Below are positions 30,981 through 41,100 of a stretch of 54,925 bases of DNA, piece after piece. Below the pieces are notes generated by a model that saw only the letters and a program-made list of their open reading frames with translations, did no database searches and was not told the DNA's origin. The translations under genes were made by a program, and so were the position numbers. The stretch lies in the IMG/VR virus record IMGVR_UViG_3300034107_000498, positions 1 to 54,925 of that record. The stretch is one strand, 5' to 3'. The stretch comes from a virus. How positions within the stretch are numbered: position 1 is the first letter of the stretch; every line of letters starts with the position of its first letter.

Positions 30981-31573
30981 CGTGTAACCTCTTGAACTAA
31001 GGTAAGATTTCCATAAATAAACGGAATTACATTGAAACCATTATATAGTTCTAAACTGTAAACTGCTGTTGAAAAAGTAAAAGCTTGTGTTATATTTGCT
31101 AATAACGTAATCTGTATTGTTTTGTTTACATTGTCCAAAACAATTTGTAAATTCTGCGTTGTTGCTTCGTGAATAACTGTAGGACTATCTATTGCTTCAC
31201 GAATTTGCATACGTGCAGCATAACCTGTTAATGGAACTGGTTGATTAAACTCTACTACACCACCGCTTGTATATGCGGTATATGCCAAACTATTTACTTG
31301 ATTTATTTCTACAGTAGTAGTAGTGGGTGTAAGAGTAGATAAGTAATAGGCATCGTCGCCTACGGAATTAATTTCTTTCATACCTGCCGCACCAACTACA
31401 CGAAATCTCCAGCCTACTGGCAGATTGTGAGGTGTGGTAGTAGTAACTACGCAAGGGGCTGCTTTTGCAATAGACGAAATTGGTACATAAACTTTTGTTT
31501 CTGATTCCCAACGAAATGTCTCTTGAAAAGTGCTGCCTTGATAGATTTTATAGTTAATTTTTGCTGGTTGCAT
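30977..31573 (-). CDS. Virion structural protein (tail-associated)
   Basis: A 198-residue beta-rich protein with a central block, about residues 35-110, resembling the small sandwich domain seen in tail proteins with the pattern VVTTTTPHNLPVGWRFRV. The opening KINYKIYQGSTFQETFRW is the kind of start found in baseplate or tail-tip-associated proteins of cyanophages and related phages. It shares its start base with the gene before it. Its function is unassigned. Confidence 0.7.
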   Translation of the reverse strand: MQPAKINYKIYQGSTFQETFRWESETKVYVPISSIAKAAPCVVTTTTPHNLPVGWRFRVVGAAGMKEINSVGDDAYYLSTLTPTTTTVEINQVNSLAYTAYTSGGVVEFNQPVPLTGYAARMQIREAIDSPTVIHEATTQNLQIVLDNVNKTIQITLLANITQAFTFSTAVYSLELYNGFNVIPFIYGNLTLVQEVTR

Positions 31574-31929
31574 TAGCCCACCTTAACCTTTTTAGCTGCT
31601 GCTATAGTAGCCGATATTCGGAACTTATTAACTTCTTCGGTTAGTGCAACAACTTCTGTTTGTAGTTGCTGATTCTCAATGCACAACTGTGCTAGTTGAG
31701 TATTAAGTAAAATCATTTCTTGTTGTAAGCGATTTAACTCAGTTGCAAGTAAGCCATTCTGTTGGCTCATACGCTCTAGTTCTGTGTGCATTAAAGTAAT
31801 CACACTAGTTTCCGCATGGGTACTTTTCCAGTCTTTTAGCAGTTTCTGTATTCCAACTGAGAAAGCAACAACTGCTAACGCAACTAGTGAAACTGTCTGA
31901 ATGAGGCTGTGGTTATCTATCTCTACCAT
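31573..31929 (-). CDS. Membrane-anchored coiled-coil protein
   Basis: A 118-residue protein with one hydrophobic helix (about 11-27, VSLVALAVVAFSVGI) and then a long leucine/glutamine heptad region (about 42-104), a clear coiled coil, ending in a basic tail (AAAKKVKVG). It is the first gene after a perfect promoter. The shape resembles i-spanins or membrane-anchored tail-assembly factors. A spanin pair exists elsewhere, so the first of these is less likely. Function unknown. Confidence 0.7.
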   Translation of the reverse strand: MVEIDNHSLIQTVSLVALAVVAFSVGIQKLLKDWKSTHAETSVITLMHTELERMSQQNGLLATELNRLQQEMILLNTQLAQLCIENQQLQTEVVALTEEVNKFRISATIAAAKKVKVG

Positions 31930-32052
31930 AATCAGATCTCCTTATTAGCAGTGGTTGTATATTTAATTATAATCCAAACGGCAAGTTTGCCCTTTACATC
32001 TAGTTAAAAGCTTGTCAAGAAAAAATATTGAAACGTTCTGACATTTTGGTAT

Positions 32053-32081
32053 ATTATACCACAAGGGCGCATAGTTGTCAA
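32053..32081 (-). promoter_or_regulatory. Consensus sigma70 promoter for distal tail, bilin and lysis genes
   Basis: On the - strand a perfect TTGACA (32076-32081) and a perfect TATAAT (32053-32058) lie 17 bp apart. It is the only consensus promoter I find between here and 15.2 kb on this strand, so it may drive the whole run through the fibres, heme oxygenase, bilin reductase and lysis genes, apart from internal weak sites. The leader is about 117 nt. Confidence 0.92.
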
Positions 32082-32083
32082 TG

Positions 32084-32120
32084 CAAAAAAATACCCTGCC
32101 CATATAATGGACAGGGTATT
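32084..32120 (-). terminator. Intrinsic terminator after the repeat protein
   Basis: On the - strand AATACCCTGTCC pairs with GGGCAGGGTATT across a 7-nt loop (one mismatch) and runs into TTTTTTGC. It ends the tail transcript, just before the next promoter. The T-tract overlaps the promoter's upstream region. Confidence 0.8.
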
Positions 32121-32134
32121 TTGGTTACGACAGT

Positions 32135-32956
32135 TTAGGCACTATACCTAAATGTAGTATTAATAGCCCCAGAAGGCGTAAGCGGATAAGGCACACTACT
32201 AGGAGTAGCTCTTAATGTAATATTTACATAAGGGCCGCTTCCGTTTGTAACTCCAGAAAACGCACTAGGATTACTTGAAGTTGATCCTACTCCAATAGTC
32301 GCACTTGGTACTGAGAAAGCTACACCGTTTTCTACAACTACACCAGTAAAGGTATAGGTAGTCGACACAGTTGCGGGTCTATTAAGTGTTACCAGTACAA
32401 AGACGCTAATTGGTCCTGCTGCTCCACTGTTACTATATCCAATACTCCATGTAGCTGAAGAAGGTGGAACTGGTGCCACATAACCACAACTTGGACTATT
32501 AGAAGTATCTTCATTATAACTACCGCCGCTACCATTAGCTCTTGTAACTCGATAAGTATATGGTGCACTACCATAAGAAACGCAACCTTGGCTTAGAATA
32601 GTTCCAGCTGCTGGATAAGCTACATAACCACAACTTGTACTATTATTAGTATCTTCATTATAACTACCACCACTACCATCAGCTCTAGTAACTCGATAAG
32701 TATAAGGCGCTGTACCATAAGAAACGCAACCTTGACTTAGGATAGTTCCAGCTGTTGGATACGTAATTCCTTGAGTTGCACCTCTAAAAGTACTTAAACT
32801 AATTGCTCCAGAAGCAGCAATTGTACCATTAGGCATAGTAGTATTAGTTTTAACATAAGTACCGCCTCGGTAATATTCACTGAGATTGATGGGATTACTC
32901 CCACCAAACTCTGTTTGAATAGCCGAGAAAGAAAGGTTAGTTGTTGGTAGAGTCAT
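32135..32956 (-). CDS. Tail-associated protein with two 48-residue tandem repeats
   Basis: A 273-residue protein. The first 65 residues follow a tail-protein pattern (MTLPTTNLSFSAIQTEFGG...SLSTFRGATQGI). Two near-identical 48-residue units follow (GTILSQGCVSYG...YRVTRADGSGGSY...CGYVA), each with two Cys and a compact beta pattern that suggests small disulfide-stabilised domains. The final part (about 165-273) is an Ig-like region (WSIGYSNSGAAGPISVFV). The gene overlaps the large fibre by 20 nt. Probably a structural or receptor-associated protein. Confidence 0.75.
   Translation of the reverse strand: MTLPTTNLSFSAIQTEFGGSNPINLSEYYRGGTYVKTNTTMPNGTIAASGAISLSTFRGATQGITYPTAGTILSQGCVSYGTAPYTYRVTRADGSGGSYNEDTNNSTSCGYVAYPAAGTILSQGCVSYGSAPYTYRVTRANGSGGSYNEDTSNSPSCGYVAPVPPSSATWSIGYSNSGAAGPISVFVLVTLNRPATVSTTYTFTGVVVENGVAFSVPSATIGVGSTSSNPSAFSGVTNGSGPYVNITLRATPSSVPYPLTPSGAINTTFRYSA
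32478..32765 (-). repeat. 144-bp tandem duplication in the 273-residue protein
   Basis: Two copies, 32478-32621 and 32622-32765, lie head to tail at a period of 144 bp (48 codons). They differ at scattered, mostly third-codon positions, so they are an old in-frame duplication. Confidence 0.85.
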
Positions 32957-35900
32957 ACTTATCCTCTAAGGTTTTAAGTCGTGTATTTAGCTCACGATTC
33001 TGTTCCCATAGTATAGCAATAATATTTAAGTATTTTAATGATAATATGCCAGTATCACCTTCACTAACAATATCTGGATAATGTTTTTGGAACTCTTGAG
33101 CAATAAAGCCCATTCCCTTATCGCCAGTATCTGTACGAGTATAAGTTACACCATATATATCTTCCGAACCTTTAAAAGCACTGCTAATTGGTTTAATATT
33201 AGTTTTTAGCTTTTTATCAGAATATGCTGTAATCTCTCCACTTGCAGTAATTGAACCAGTAACAGTAAGTGATCCTGTTGACATAGCGGAACTTGTTGAA
33301 GCACCTCTACTTGTTACAGTTGCTAAAGTATCTGCTTCTGTAAATGTTGGAGTAGCCCATTGCCCGTCTCCACGTAAGAAAGTTGTACTATTAGCAGTTC
33401 CACCAACATCCCCTAATCCAGCTCTAGTCTCGGCCATAGTAGCCCAAGTTCTAGCACCATTAAACGTAGCTAAAATTCTACTTCCTGTTGCTCCTACATT
33501 ACTTGCTAAAGCTGTATTATTGAGTTCTGAGAATGTAGTTAAACTACTTACATAAGCTAAAGCACCTAAGCCTAAAGTACTTTGTAGGGCTGCAGCTGTT
33601 GGTGCAGCTAAGGTTAAGTTTCCTGTTGTTGTAACACTGCCACTTAAACTAAATCCTAATCCGCTCCCTGTACCGCCGACACTAGTTACTGCAGTAGTAA
33701 TGTAACCTGCTCCATTTGTTAACTGATTATTGTTGGTTACATTAGTTGCCCCCGCAGCAATACCGTCTAGCTTAGTAGCATAAGTACCAGTCATGTAGCC
33801 ATTTACACCTGAACTAGCAGCTGCCATACTAATAACACCGCTAACATAACTTAATGGTGCAGTTGCGCTAATACTACCTAAAGTAATAAAGCTTGCTCCA
33901 TTTGTTAACTGATTAGTGTTAGTTACGTTAGTTGCACCAGCAGCAATGCCGTCTAGCTTAGTAGCATAAGTACCAGTCATGTAACCGTTTACGCCAGAAC
34001 TAGCAGCTGCCATACTAATTGTTACAGCTCCTGTTGAAGCTGAAGCGCTAATAGGTGCAGTACCTGCTATTGAAGTAACTACTAATCCTACTGGTGAGGC
34101 CCAAGTACCATCATTACGTAAAAAGGTAGCTGTTGAACCTGCTGGAGCATCAATACCTGCAGTACCCCAATAAAACTTACCCCAGCTAGCTAAGCTAGTT
34201 CCTAGGTTCATTTTAGTACCGCTAGTAGCATTACCACTAAAGCTAGGCGCTGAATCAAAATTAGTAGTAACTAATACTCCGGCAGTATACGCACCTGTAC
34301 TGTTATTAAAACCACTGGCAATACCTACGGCACTACCTTTACTAGTCATACCAGGAGCAGTTATTCCTGGAAGATTATAGCTTAAACGTAAATCAGTTGC
34401 ACCACTTTGATTAAGATATAAACCGTTGTCGCTATAAGTTAAGTAAGTAGTACCGCTAACAGTGCTGCCTGTAGCAGAGTAATAAGTTAATTCGTTAGTA
34501 TTACCAGCATTTACATTACCAGTGTTAACAGTAGCACCAGCAGCAATACCGTTTAATTTACTAACATAAGTACTGGTCATGTAACCATCTACACTAGATG
34601 TGGCGGCTGCCATGCTAATTGTTACTGCTCCAGATGTAGTAGATGCACTAACTGGAGCTGTTCCTGTAACAGAAACTAAGCCTCCTGCTGGAGCTATCCA
34701 AGTACCATCGTTTCTTAAGAATTTAGTAGTATCTCCACTAGGGGCAGCGATACCTGTAGTAACCGTACCCCAATAGAATTTGTCCCAAGTAGCAATACTA
34801 GTACCTAAATTCATTTTAGTACCGCCAGTAGCGTTACCACTAAAGCTAGGTGCTGAATCATAGCTATTGGTAACTAATACTCCGGCAGTATACGCACCTG
34901 TACTGTTATTAAAACCACTAGCAATACCTACAGCACTACCTTTACTAGTCATACCAGGAGCAGTTATTCCTGGAAGATTATAGCTTAAACGTAAATCAGT
35001 TACGCCACTTTGATTAAGATATAAACCGTTGTCGCTATAAGTTAAATACTCAGCACCGCTTAAATTAGCTTTAGTTCCTGCAATAGAGTAAAAGGGTATC
35101 TTGTACTGTGCAGCAGCTTCAATATACTTGTTACCAGTAAGATCTTTAAGGTCTGGAACACGTAAAGCAGTTTCAAACTGATTTTCATCTCCAGTAACAT
35201 AAGCGTCTACAACACTATCGAAACTACAGCCTAATAATTGTACTTTAGTGTTATAGTTTGAAATAGTCATACGACTAGAGCTAGGACTATATCCACCTAA
35301 ACCTTTGAATCCGCAGCCACTGATAACATTGTTGTAACTATCTGCAGGAGTTGAAGCGTAAAGTAAAACACTGTATGTTGGGTAAGCACTACCTACTCGT
35401 ACAAAACTGCAACCATTAATATTATTTGTTACACCTGGCTTTGCAGAATTACTCTCAATCCACAAGTCAGCAATTCCCGAATTAACTTCAAAATAAACGC
35501 CATCAAGTGAAATACCAACAGCACTTTCTATTGCAGTAGATCCACTTGGTTCGCTTATCTTTAAACCCCAGTTTGAAGTACTACCTGGTGTAGTACCATT
35601 GCCTTCAATAGCCCCGCCCTGCATAGTAAATACACCCGGGCCAAGTACCCATCCACCAAATAAGGAATTAGCCCCTATTTCACAATTTAACATTGTAATA
35701 GCGTTTGGACTACTTGCGTAACTTCCACCAGTTATGCGTTCAATTAAAAAGCCGCGCTGATTAAAGCGAAAAGCACAAGCACTAAACGTAGAACTTAAAA
35801 AGTTAGCTCCATAAAACCCGTAAGCCCAGCCTGTAAAGTGACATGCCTCTACATATACATAAGCCCCATTAGTTATACTTAAACCTTGTCCTGACTGCGA

Positions 35901-38108
35901 GCCTACAAATTGAAGGTCAGAAATATGTGAGTACAAATTAGGATTTATAGGACTGCCTGTATATCCTGTAATAGTTAAACCATTACCTGTACCCGTTTGA
36001 CGAATTAAACTTGCGCCAATGCCGTCTCCAGCAAAATGAACCCTATAAATTGGATCATTTCCTGCAATAGCAGTATACGTTAAACTAGATGTAATAACAT
36101 ATACTCCGCGAGGAAAGTAAACTGTTCCACCAGTAGTTCTTGCCATGTTAATAGTAGCTTGAATTGCTGCAGTGTCGTCAGTGCTATTGTCGCCTTTAGC
36201 ACCATAATCACGAACACTGTAGCGAAGATCTACATAACCACCAGAACCTGCAACAGTTCCCCACGATCCATCTCCGCGTAGTACTTTTGTAATCTCGTTT
36301 GGAAAAGGTGTAAGACGTACTTTGGTATTACTAGTAGTATAAGTAGGTGCAGTACCGTTTACAAAGCTACCAGTAAATGTGCCAATAGAACCTGAATTAG
36401 TTCCAGAAATTACTCCTACTGTTGGCTTTGTAAGAATAAAGCTACCAGAAGCAAACGTTCCAGTACTTGAAACTTGCCACGTGTTATTTATTCCAGCAGC
36501 AATAGCACTAACAAATAACGGTAATTCATTGAAAGTTTCAAAATCATACTCTAGTTGAAAACTATACGAAACACCTTCTAATGTAAATGAATATAAAAGA
36601 GGTCCAACAACAGTATTTAAATTCGTAAAGTTAACTGTAATCTTTGCCTGTGTACCGCTTCCGGTAAGTATAGCTTGAGTTGTTGGAAAGTCTATTCCAC
36701 GAAAATAAGCAATACCAGATTTACTACCTGCAGCTCCGCTAGTGTTTGTAACTGCATCAATTGCATAACCATCACCAGTACCACCTACAGAAATAGCAGA
36801 GCCTGTGCTAGTGCCTGTATTTACTGCAATAATATTTCCAGTATGGTTTGGAGTATTTACATCTATTTGAAATGCATTATCTGGATTACTAGTACCTGTT
36901 AAGTAACCATAAAATAATCGTCCACCACCATTAGATACTGAAGATAATGCATTGGCTTTACCTAAAGTATTGCTTAAGATGTTAGAACCAACGTTAGCGC
37001 TGCTTTCGATCCAAACAGGATTTATAACGTTTGAATTAGAACTAATGCCAATAACGGCGGTATCTTGTGTAGTTCCGCCTGAGCCACCTAGTGTTAGAAA
37101 CCTAATGTTATTGCTAGAAAAAGCTTCTAATCTATTAGTACCTATAGGAGGCGTACTTACTGTTCCAGGTGTAACAACCTTATTGATCTCAATGCGTTGA
37201 GCAGCAATATCGCCAGTAATAAGACTACCGCGTGCTGTAACATTGTTAAAGAAAGCATTACCAGTATTACGCTGAATTTGCCAACCCAAGGTGTTAGCGT
37301 TGTAGTTATCACTTTGAATAGTAGTAGGAAAGCCTTGTGTTAAGTAAGGCGTACCCCATGTTGTCTTATCTGAAGGAGTATTAAAAATACCATCTACTGC
37401 CCAAAGACTTTCGCCTGCAGCAGGCGTAGTAATAGTTCCCGACCAACCAGATGGGTAACTAGTACTTCCTGTAGTTTGACTATTTAGTTCGCTAATTGTT
37501 GGTGCAGCTAGCTGTTGACTCTGAGTTTTATAAACGATACGAGCACTGTCCCCGCGAACTCCGCCTTCACCTTCAATACGAATAGGTATTTGCCAAGTAA
37601 ATAAGGTTGCAGTACTAGCTTTTGAACCAACGCTAGCCCAAATAGCATCTGTGCCAACAGGCACAGATTCTACATCAGGATACCAACCACCAGGCGTACT
37701 AGCACTAGGGTCAGGAGTAGCAGGCTGAACAGCCCCTCGCTTAAATACTATTGAAACACTACTGCCTGCGGCTCCTGTTACAGGAGATGCAAAGGCAGGT
37801 GTTGGTGATAGAATACTATATTGAGATTCTTCAATAGCACTGATAAAAGCATACTTTACATAGTATGTTGTACCTGCTACCAACGGAGTTGGTGTAGGAG
37901 TGCCATTGGGTATAGACGATATAATAATAGACAGACCACTAGCATCAAATACTAGGTTACTATCTGATGGTGTAAAGCCTGATGTAGTAGAACACCATAC
38001 TTTTACTTTGACTAAGTCATCCCTAATATCATAGGTTCTTAGACTATCATAAGGAGTATCTAATTTTAATATTAGAGAATTTACACCTGCGGATAAGCTT
38101 GCTGCCAT
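32937..38108 (-). CDS. Long tail fibre with pectin-lyase-like domain and S74 chaperone
   Basis: A 1723-residue protein. About residues 1-300 form an Ig-like, fibronectin-like N-terminal region (SLILKLDTPYDSL, SGTITTPAAGESLWAVDG) next to the tail tip protein. Near residue 628 a right-handed beta-helix begins, YSVRDYGAKGDNSTDD then AIQATINMARTTGG and VYFPRGVYVITS, typical of phage pectate-lyase-like tailspikes. Repeats follow. From about 1625 the SDKKLKTNIKPI motif and GFIAQE mark a C-terminal Peptidase S74 chaperone that folds the trimer and then cleaves itself. Two 247-bp near-identical DNA segments lie within. The C-terminus ends in a short coiled coil. Probably the main side or tip fibre. 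Confidence 0.9.
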   Translation of the reverse strand: MAASLSAGVNSLILKLDTPYDSLRTYDIRDDLVKVKVWCSTTSGFTPSDSNLVFDASGLSIIISSIPNGTPTPTPLVAGTTYYVKYAFISAIEESQYSILSPTPAFASPVTGAAGSSVSIVFKRGAVQPATPDPSASTPGGWYPDVESVPVGTDAIWASVGSKASTATLFTWQIPIRIEGEGGVRGDSARIVYKTQSQQLAAPTISELNSQTTGSTSYPSGWSGTITTPAAGESLWAVDGIFNTPSDKTTWGTPYLTQGFPTTIQSDNYNANTLGWQIQRNTGNAFFNNVTARGSLITGDIAAQRIEINKVVTPGTVSTPPIGTNRLEAFSSNNIRFLTLGGSGGTTQDTAVIGISSNSNVINPVWIESSANVGSNILSNTLGKANALSSVSNGGGRLFYGYLTGTSNPDNAFQIDVNTPNHTGNIIAVNTGTSTGSAISVGGTGDGYAIDAVTNTSGAAGSKSGIAYFRGIDFPTTQAILTGSGTQAKITVNFTNLNTVVGPLLYSFTLEGVSYSFQLEYDFETFNELPLFVSAIAAGINNTWQVSSTGTFASGSFILTKPTVGVISGTNSGSIGTFTGSFVNGTAPTYTTSNTKVRLTPFPNEITKVLRGDGSWGTVAGSGGYVDLRYSVRDYGAKGDNSTDDTAAIQATINMARTTGGTVYFPRGVYVITSSLTYTAIAGNDPIYRVHFAGDGIGASLIRQTGTGNGLTITGYTGSPINPNLYSHISDLQFVGSQSGQGLSITNGAYVYVEACHFTGWAYGFYGANFLSSTFSACAFRFNQRGFLIERITGGSYASSPNAITMLNCEIGANSLFGGWVLGPGVFTMQGGAIEGNGTTPGSTSNWGLKISEPSGSTAIESAVGISLDGVYFEVNSGIADLWIESNSAKPGVTNNINGCSFVRVGSAYPTYSVLLYASTPADSYNNVISGCGFKGLGGYSPSSSRMTISNYNTKVQLLGCSFDSVVDAYVTGDENQFETALRVPDLKDLTGNKYIEAAAQYKIPFYSIAGTKANLSGAEYLTYSDNGLYLNQSGVTDLRLSYNLPGITAPGMTSKGSAVGIASGFNNSTGAYTAGVLVTNSYDSAPSFSGNATGGTKMNLGTSIATWDKFYWGTVTTGIAAPSGDTTKFLRNDGTWIAPAGGLVSVTGTAPVSASTTSGAVTISMAAATSSVDGYMTSTYVSKLNGIAAGATVNTGNVNAGNTNELTYYSATGSTVSGTTYLTYSDNGLYLNQSGATDLRLSYNLPGITAPGMTSKGSAVGIASGFNNSTGAYTAGVLVTTNFDSAPSFSGNATSGTKMNLGTSLASWGKFYWGTAGIDAPAGSTATFLRNDGTWASPVGLVVTSIAGTAPISASASTGAVTISMAAASSGVNGYMTGTYATKLDGIAAGATNVTNTNQLTNGASFITLGSISATAPLSYVSGVISMAAASSGVNGYMTGTYATKLDGIAAGATNVTNNNQLTNGAGYITTAVTSVGGTGSGLGFSLSGSVTTTGNLTLAAPTAAALQSTLGLGALAYVSSLTTFSELNNTALASNVGATGSRILATFNGARTWATMAETRAGLGDVGGTANSTTFLRGDGQWATPTFTEADTLATVTSRGASTSSAMSTGSLTVTGSITASGEITAYSDKKLKTNIKPISSAFKGSEDIYGVTYTRTDTGDKGMGFIAQEFQKHYPDIVSEGDTGILSLKYLNIIAILWEQNRELNTRLKTLEDKYDSTNN
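34201..34447 (-). repeat. Near-identical direct repeat in the S74 fibre, copy 1
   Basis: This block matches 34801-35047, exactly 600 bp apart (200 codons), with only scattered substitutions. It encodes the NLPGITAPGMTSKGSAVGI-type segment. Homologous recombination between copies would delete or duplicate 200 residues in frame. Confidence 0.85.
34801..35047 (-). repeat. Near-identical direct repeat in the S74 fibre, copy 2
   Basis: The second copy of the 34201-34447 block, on the N-terminal side in protein terms. The 3' part downstream of each copy has diverged. Confidence 0.85.
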
Positions 38109-38117
38109 ATTTATCCC

Positions 38118-41100
38118 TTAAACAATTGTTTTAATTTTTATGTAATTATAAGTAATGCCGCCTGCTACAGTTGTACCGTAGCTACTTGTATCACTATAAT
38201 TACCGAGTTTATCTACAACTCTGCAAGCTACTCGATAAGTTACTCCAGTATCTGATATTCGATGTTCAGTCAAAGTCACAGGTACGTCAAGTAAATTTAA
38301 TCTGCCTTGCCCATTATTTATTACTTCTGGAATAATAGGTGTAGTGTCCCATAAATCCGTAGTGCCACTATCTTTATATAATCTGTATGCATATCCGGCA
38401 ATTTCTGCAGAAGTAGCAACTATTGTAGGATCTGCCACAATATATGTATTTTCTAAATCTAATGCAATTGCTGGCGGAGTTTGGAAGTTTCTGTTCTTGC
38501 CATCGTTATTGAAAGCAAAATCTTGTGACCAAGGGCCACAAATTGTACGATCAGCATTTGTATATCTGGCTCGTACTTTATAGTTTTTATCAGAAATTAA
38601 ATTAACAAATTCAAAAGTGCTGTTATTTTTATCAATCTCATATAACGTACCAGGATTAGTATCCCAAGCAGACACATCACCATCAACTATATCAAACTGT
38701 ACTTTAGAGGCAACAGCTGGTAAATCTTGCGGATTTGTAAATGCTACAATAGCTTTATTTTGATAGTTTCCGTTAGCAAGTTGATTACTTTGAGCACTTG
38801 TACTATTAATACTGGTAATAATAGGTGATTTTGTAATTGTAGTTTTAACAATAGCAATATTACTAAGTGACATTTTTGGATTAAATGTCAACAAGTCTGT
38901 TAAGTCTGCTGTATATATTTCTGGAGAGTAGTCTACTAGCGTTAATCTTGCACTATACTCATTGCTAGGCTCAATGGCAGTAACAATACATTCTTGCGTA
39001 CTAACATTTGCTAAACCTATCATAAATAAGTTATCGGTTTTTACTCCATCAGCACTGAATATTTCAGGTACTGTAATTGTAGAAGTATATCCAGTAGTTC
39101 CGGTATATAAAAAGTTTCTAGTAATACTACCAGTGCCCGAAGTACTAGTTATATTATTTGTACGAATAAGAATACTATAGTTAGTGTTGTTAATTAAACC
39201 TACTGGTTCTGTCAATGTTAAAGTAGTACCTGTTACTACATCACCAACTCCAGGACCTAATCTTCCACTACCAATACCCCACTGAGGCACGCTGTGGCTG
39301 ATCTTTACCTTATCTCCACGAGTACATACTAAATGTTCAAAATCTACATTAATTGTGTAAACTTCTGGTCGTAATTTTAACTGAGCAAAATGCCATCTTG
39401 CTAAACGCGTAGCTTGATCTGCGTTTGTAACTCCAGGTAAGTTTAGTTGTTCAAACAATGTAGCACCTATTTTACCGCCTTCTGTTGCTGGCCCATATCC
39501 ATAGTTATGCACAATAATTTCATTAGTTTGATAAGCTAAATCTTCGTCACTAATGGTAATACGAAAAGCGTGTGGTAATACTGGTAAAATTTTAGTAGCT
39601 TCAAAGCCCCAGCTATTGTGTTCAGTAAAATGCTGAACTGTATGTGTACGTTCTGCATCGATTACAACACCCCATTTACCATCAATGTAAGTAGGACTAG
39701 CTTTACCTGCTGCACAAATATCTCGTAGCGTATCCATAACACTTTGTGTACTACTTAAAACACTGTTATAAGTAAATTTAGGTGCATAAGTTACTGTTCC
39801 AGTACCTGGTTGGCCTCCAGTAACTTTTACTTCAAATGAATTACCTACATTATAAATAGCTCCTGTAGTTCCGGCTAAAATGTTCCAGGATGCTTGTGTA
39901 GTTGTACCTAGACTTTTAATAGTATAATACCGGCCTTTTTGCATACTGGGTGTAGCTACAGTTTGTGCTACAGGATTGCAGAAGTTATGCCAAGCAGTTA
40001 AACTAGGAATATCTAATTCTGAAGGAGTAACTCTGAAAGCATTTGCAGGATGCATTAACACATAAGCAAATAAACTAGCAGGATTATTAGTTTCGCGCAA
40101 ATTTTCCCAACTACCAGCGGTTCTATCATAGTCCCAAGTAATTGTTTGTACTAGTGCATTTATACCATCAATCTGTCCGTTTACTTTATTACTGCTTTGG
40201 ACTCGTATTCCTGTTTTTGCCAAATAAGTACCAGGAGGATTTACCATAGGCAGTTTTTGGCTATCGTATGCTGTAACGTTTGATAATATAGCTTTATGGA
40301 ATTTCTTTTGATCAACTTCATCTTCGGTTTCGTCTGAATTTGTACGACGAACACGTACTTGATACCTACCTCTTGGTAAATTTTCTACAGAGTGTACCCA
40401 GTTAAATGCGTCTTTGCGTCTTTCAAACCACGCACCAGTACCAAAAGTAAGAATAGTGTTTTGACTAGGCTGTATGTTAACGCCATTATTAGCTGTATAG
40501 GTAATCAGAGCACCAATACCCTTATCGTTGGCTTGATTGTTAACACCGCTTAAAGTAATGCTATGAAAACCTGCTGTTAGTTTGATTAAGCCTTGTATTG
40601 CGGCAATTGTATTCTTTTCTCCAGATTTAGGAATCTGTACCGCACGTATACCATCAATTAAAATTTCGCCTTGATCATCACATGCAGCAGTTACTTCGTA
40701 ATAGCCTGTGTATGGAAAGTAAAATGATGGTACAGTATATAACCAACTACCTCCATAGGCAGTAGGATTTTCAGCAGTTGCAGCAGGAGTTGTATCTGTA
40801 GTACCCCAGATACCGTGGTCAATTAAAAATGGACTCCACTTTCCGCCACTGCTTTTTCTATCTATTCCTGCTATTCCAAATAAAGTTTTAGTGCTCCACA
40901 CTTCTACAGTAGTAGCTGTTAAATCAACACCGCTAGCATCAGCATAAACTCTGCCAGATGTTATTTTTACAGTTTTGATTGCAGACGTATCCCATTGAAT
41001 ATCCATTCCACTACCAGTAGATTCTAGTGTTTCAATTACTGAATACTGTAAGCCTGTTTTCCCGCTATAAGCGTCTACGGGTTGTGTTGTACCCACTGAT

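Noticed and set aside
31966-32018. A second TTGACA (- strand, 32013-32018) with a TATAAT at 31966-31971 in the leader of the coiled-coil gene.
   Set aside because: The boxes are 41 bp apart, far from the 16-18 bp needed. The promoter at 32053-32081 has perfect spacing.
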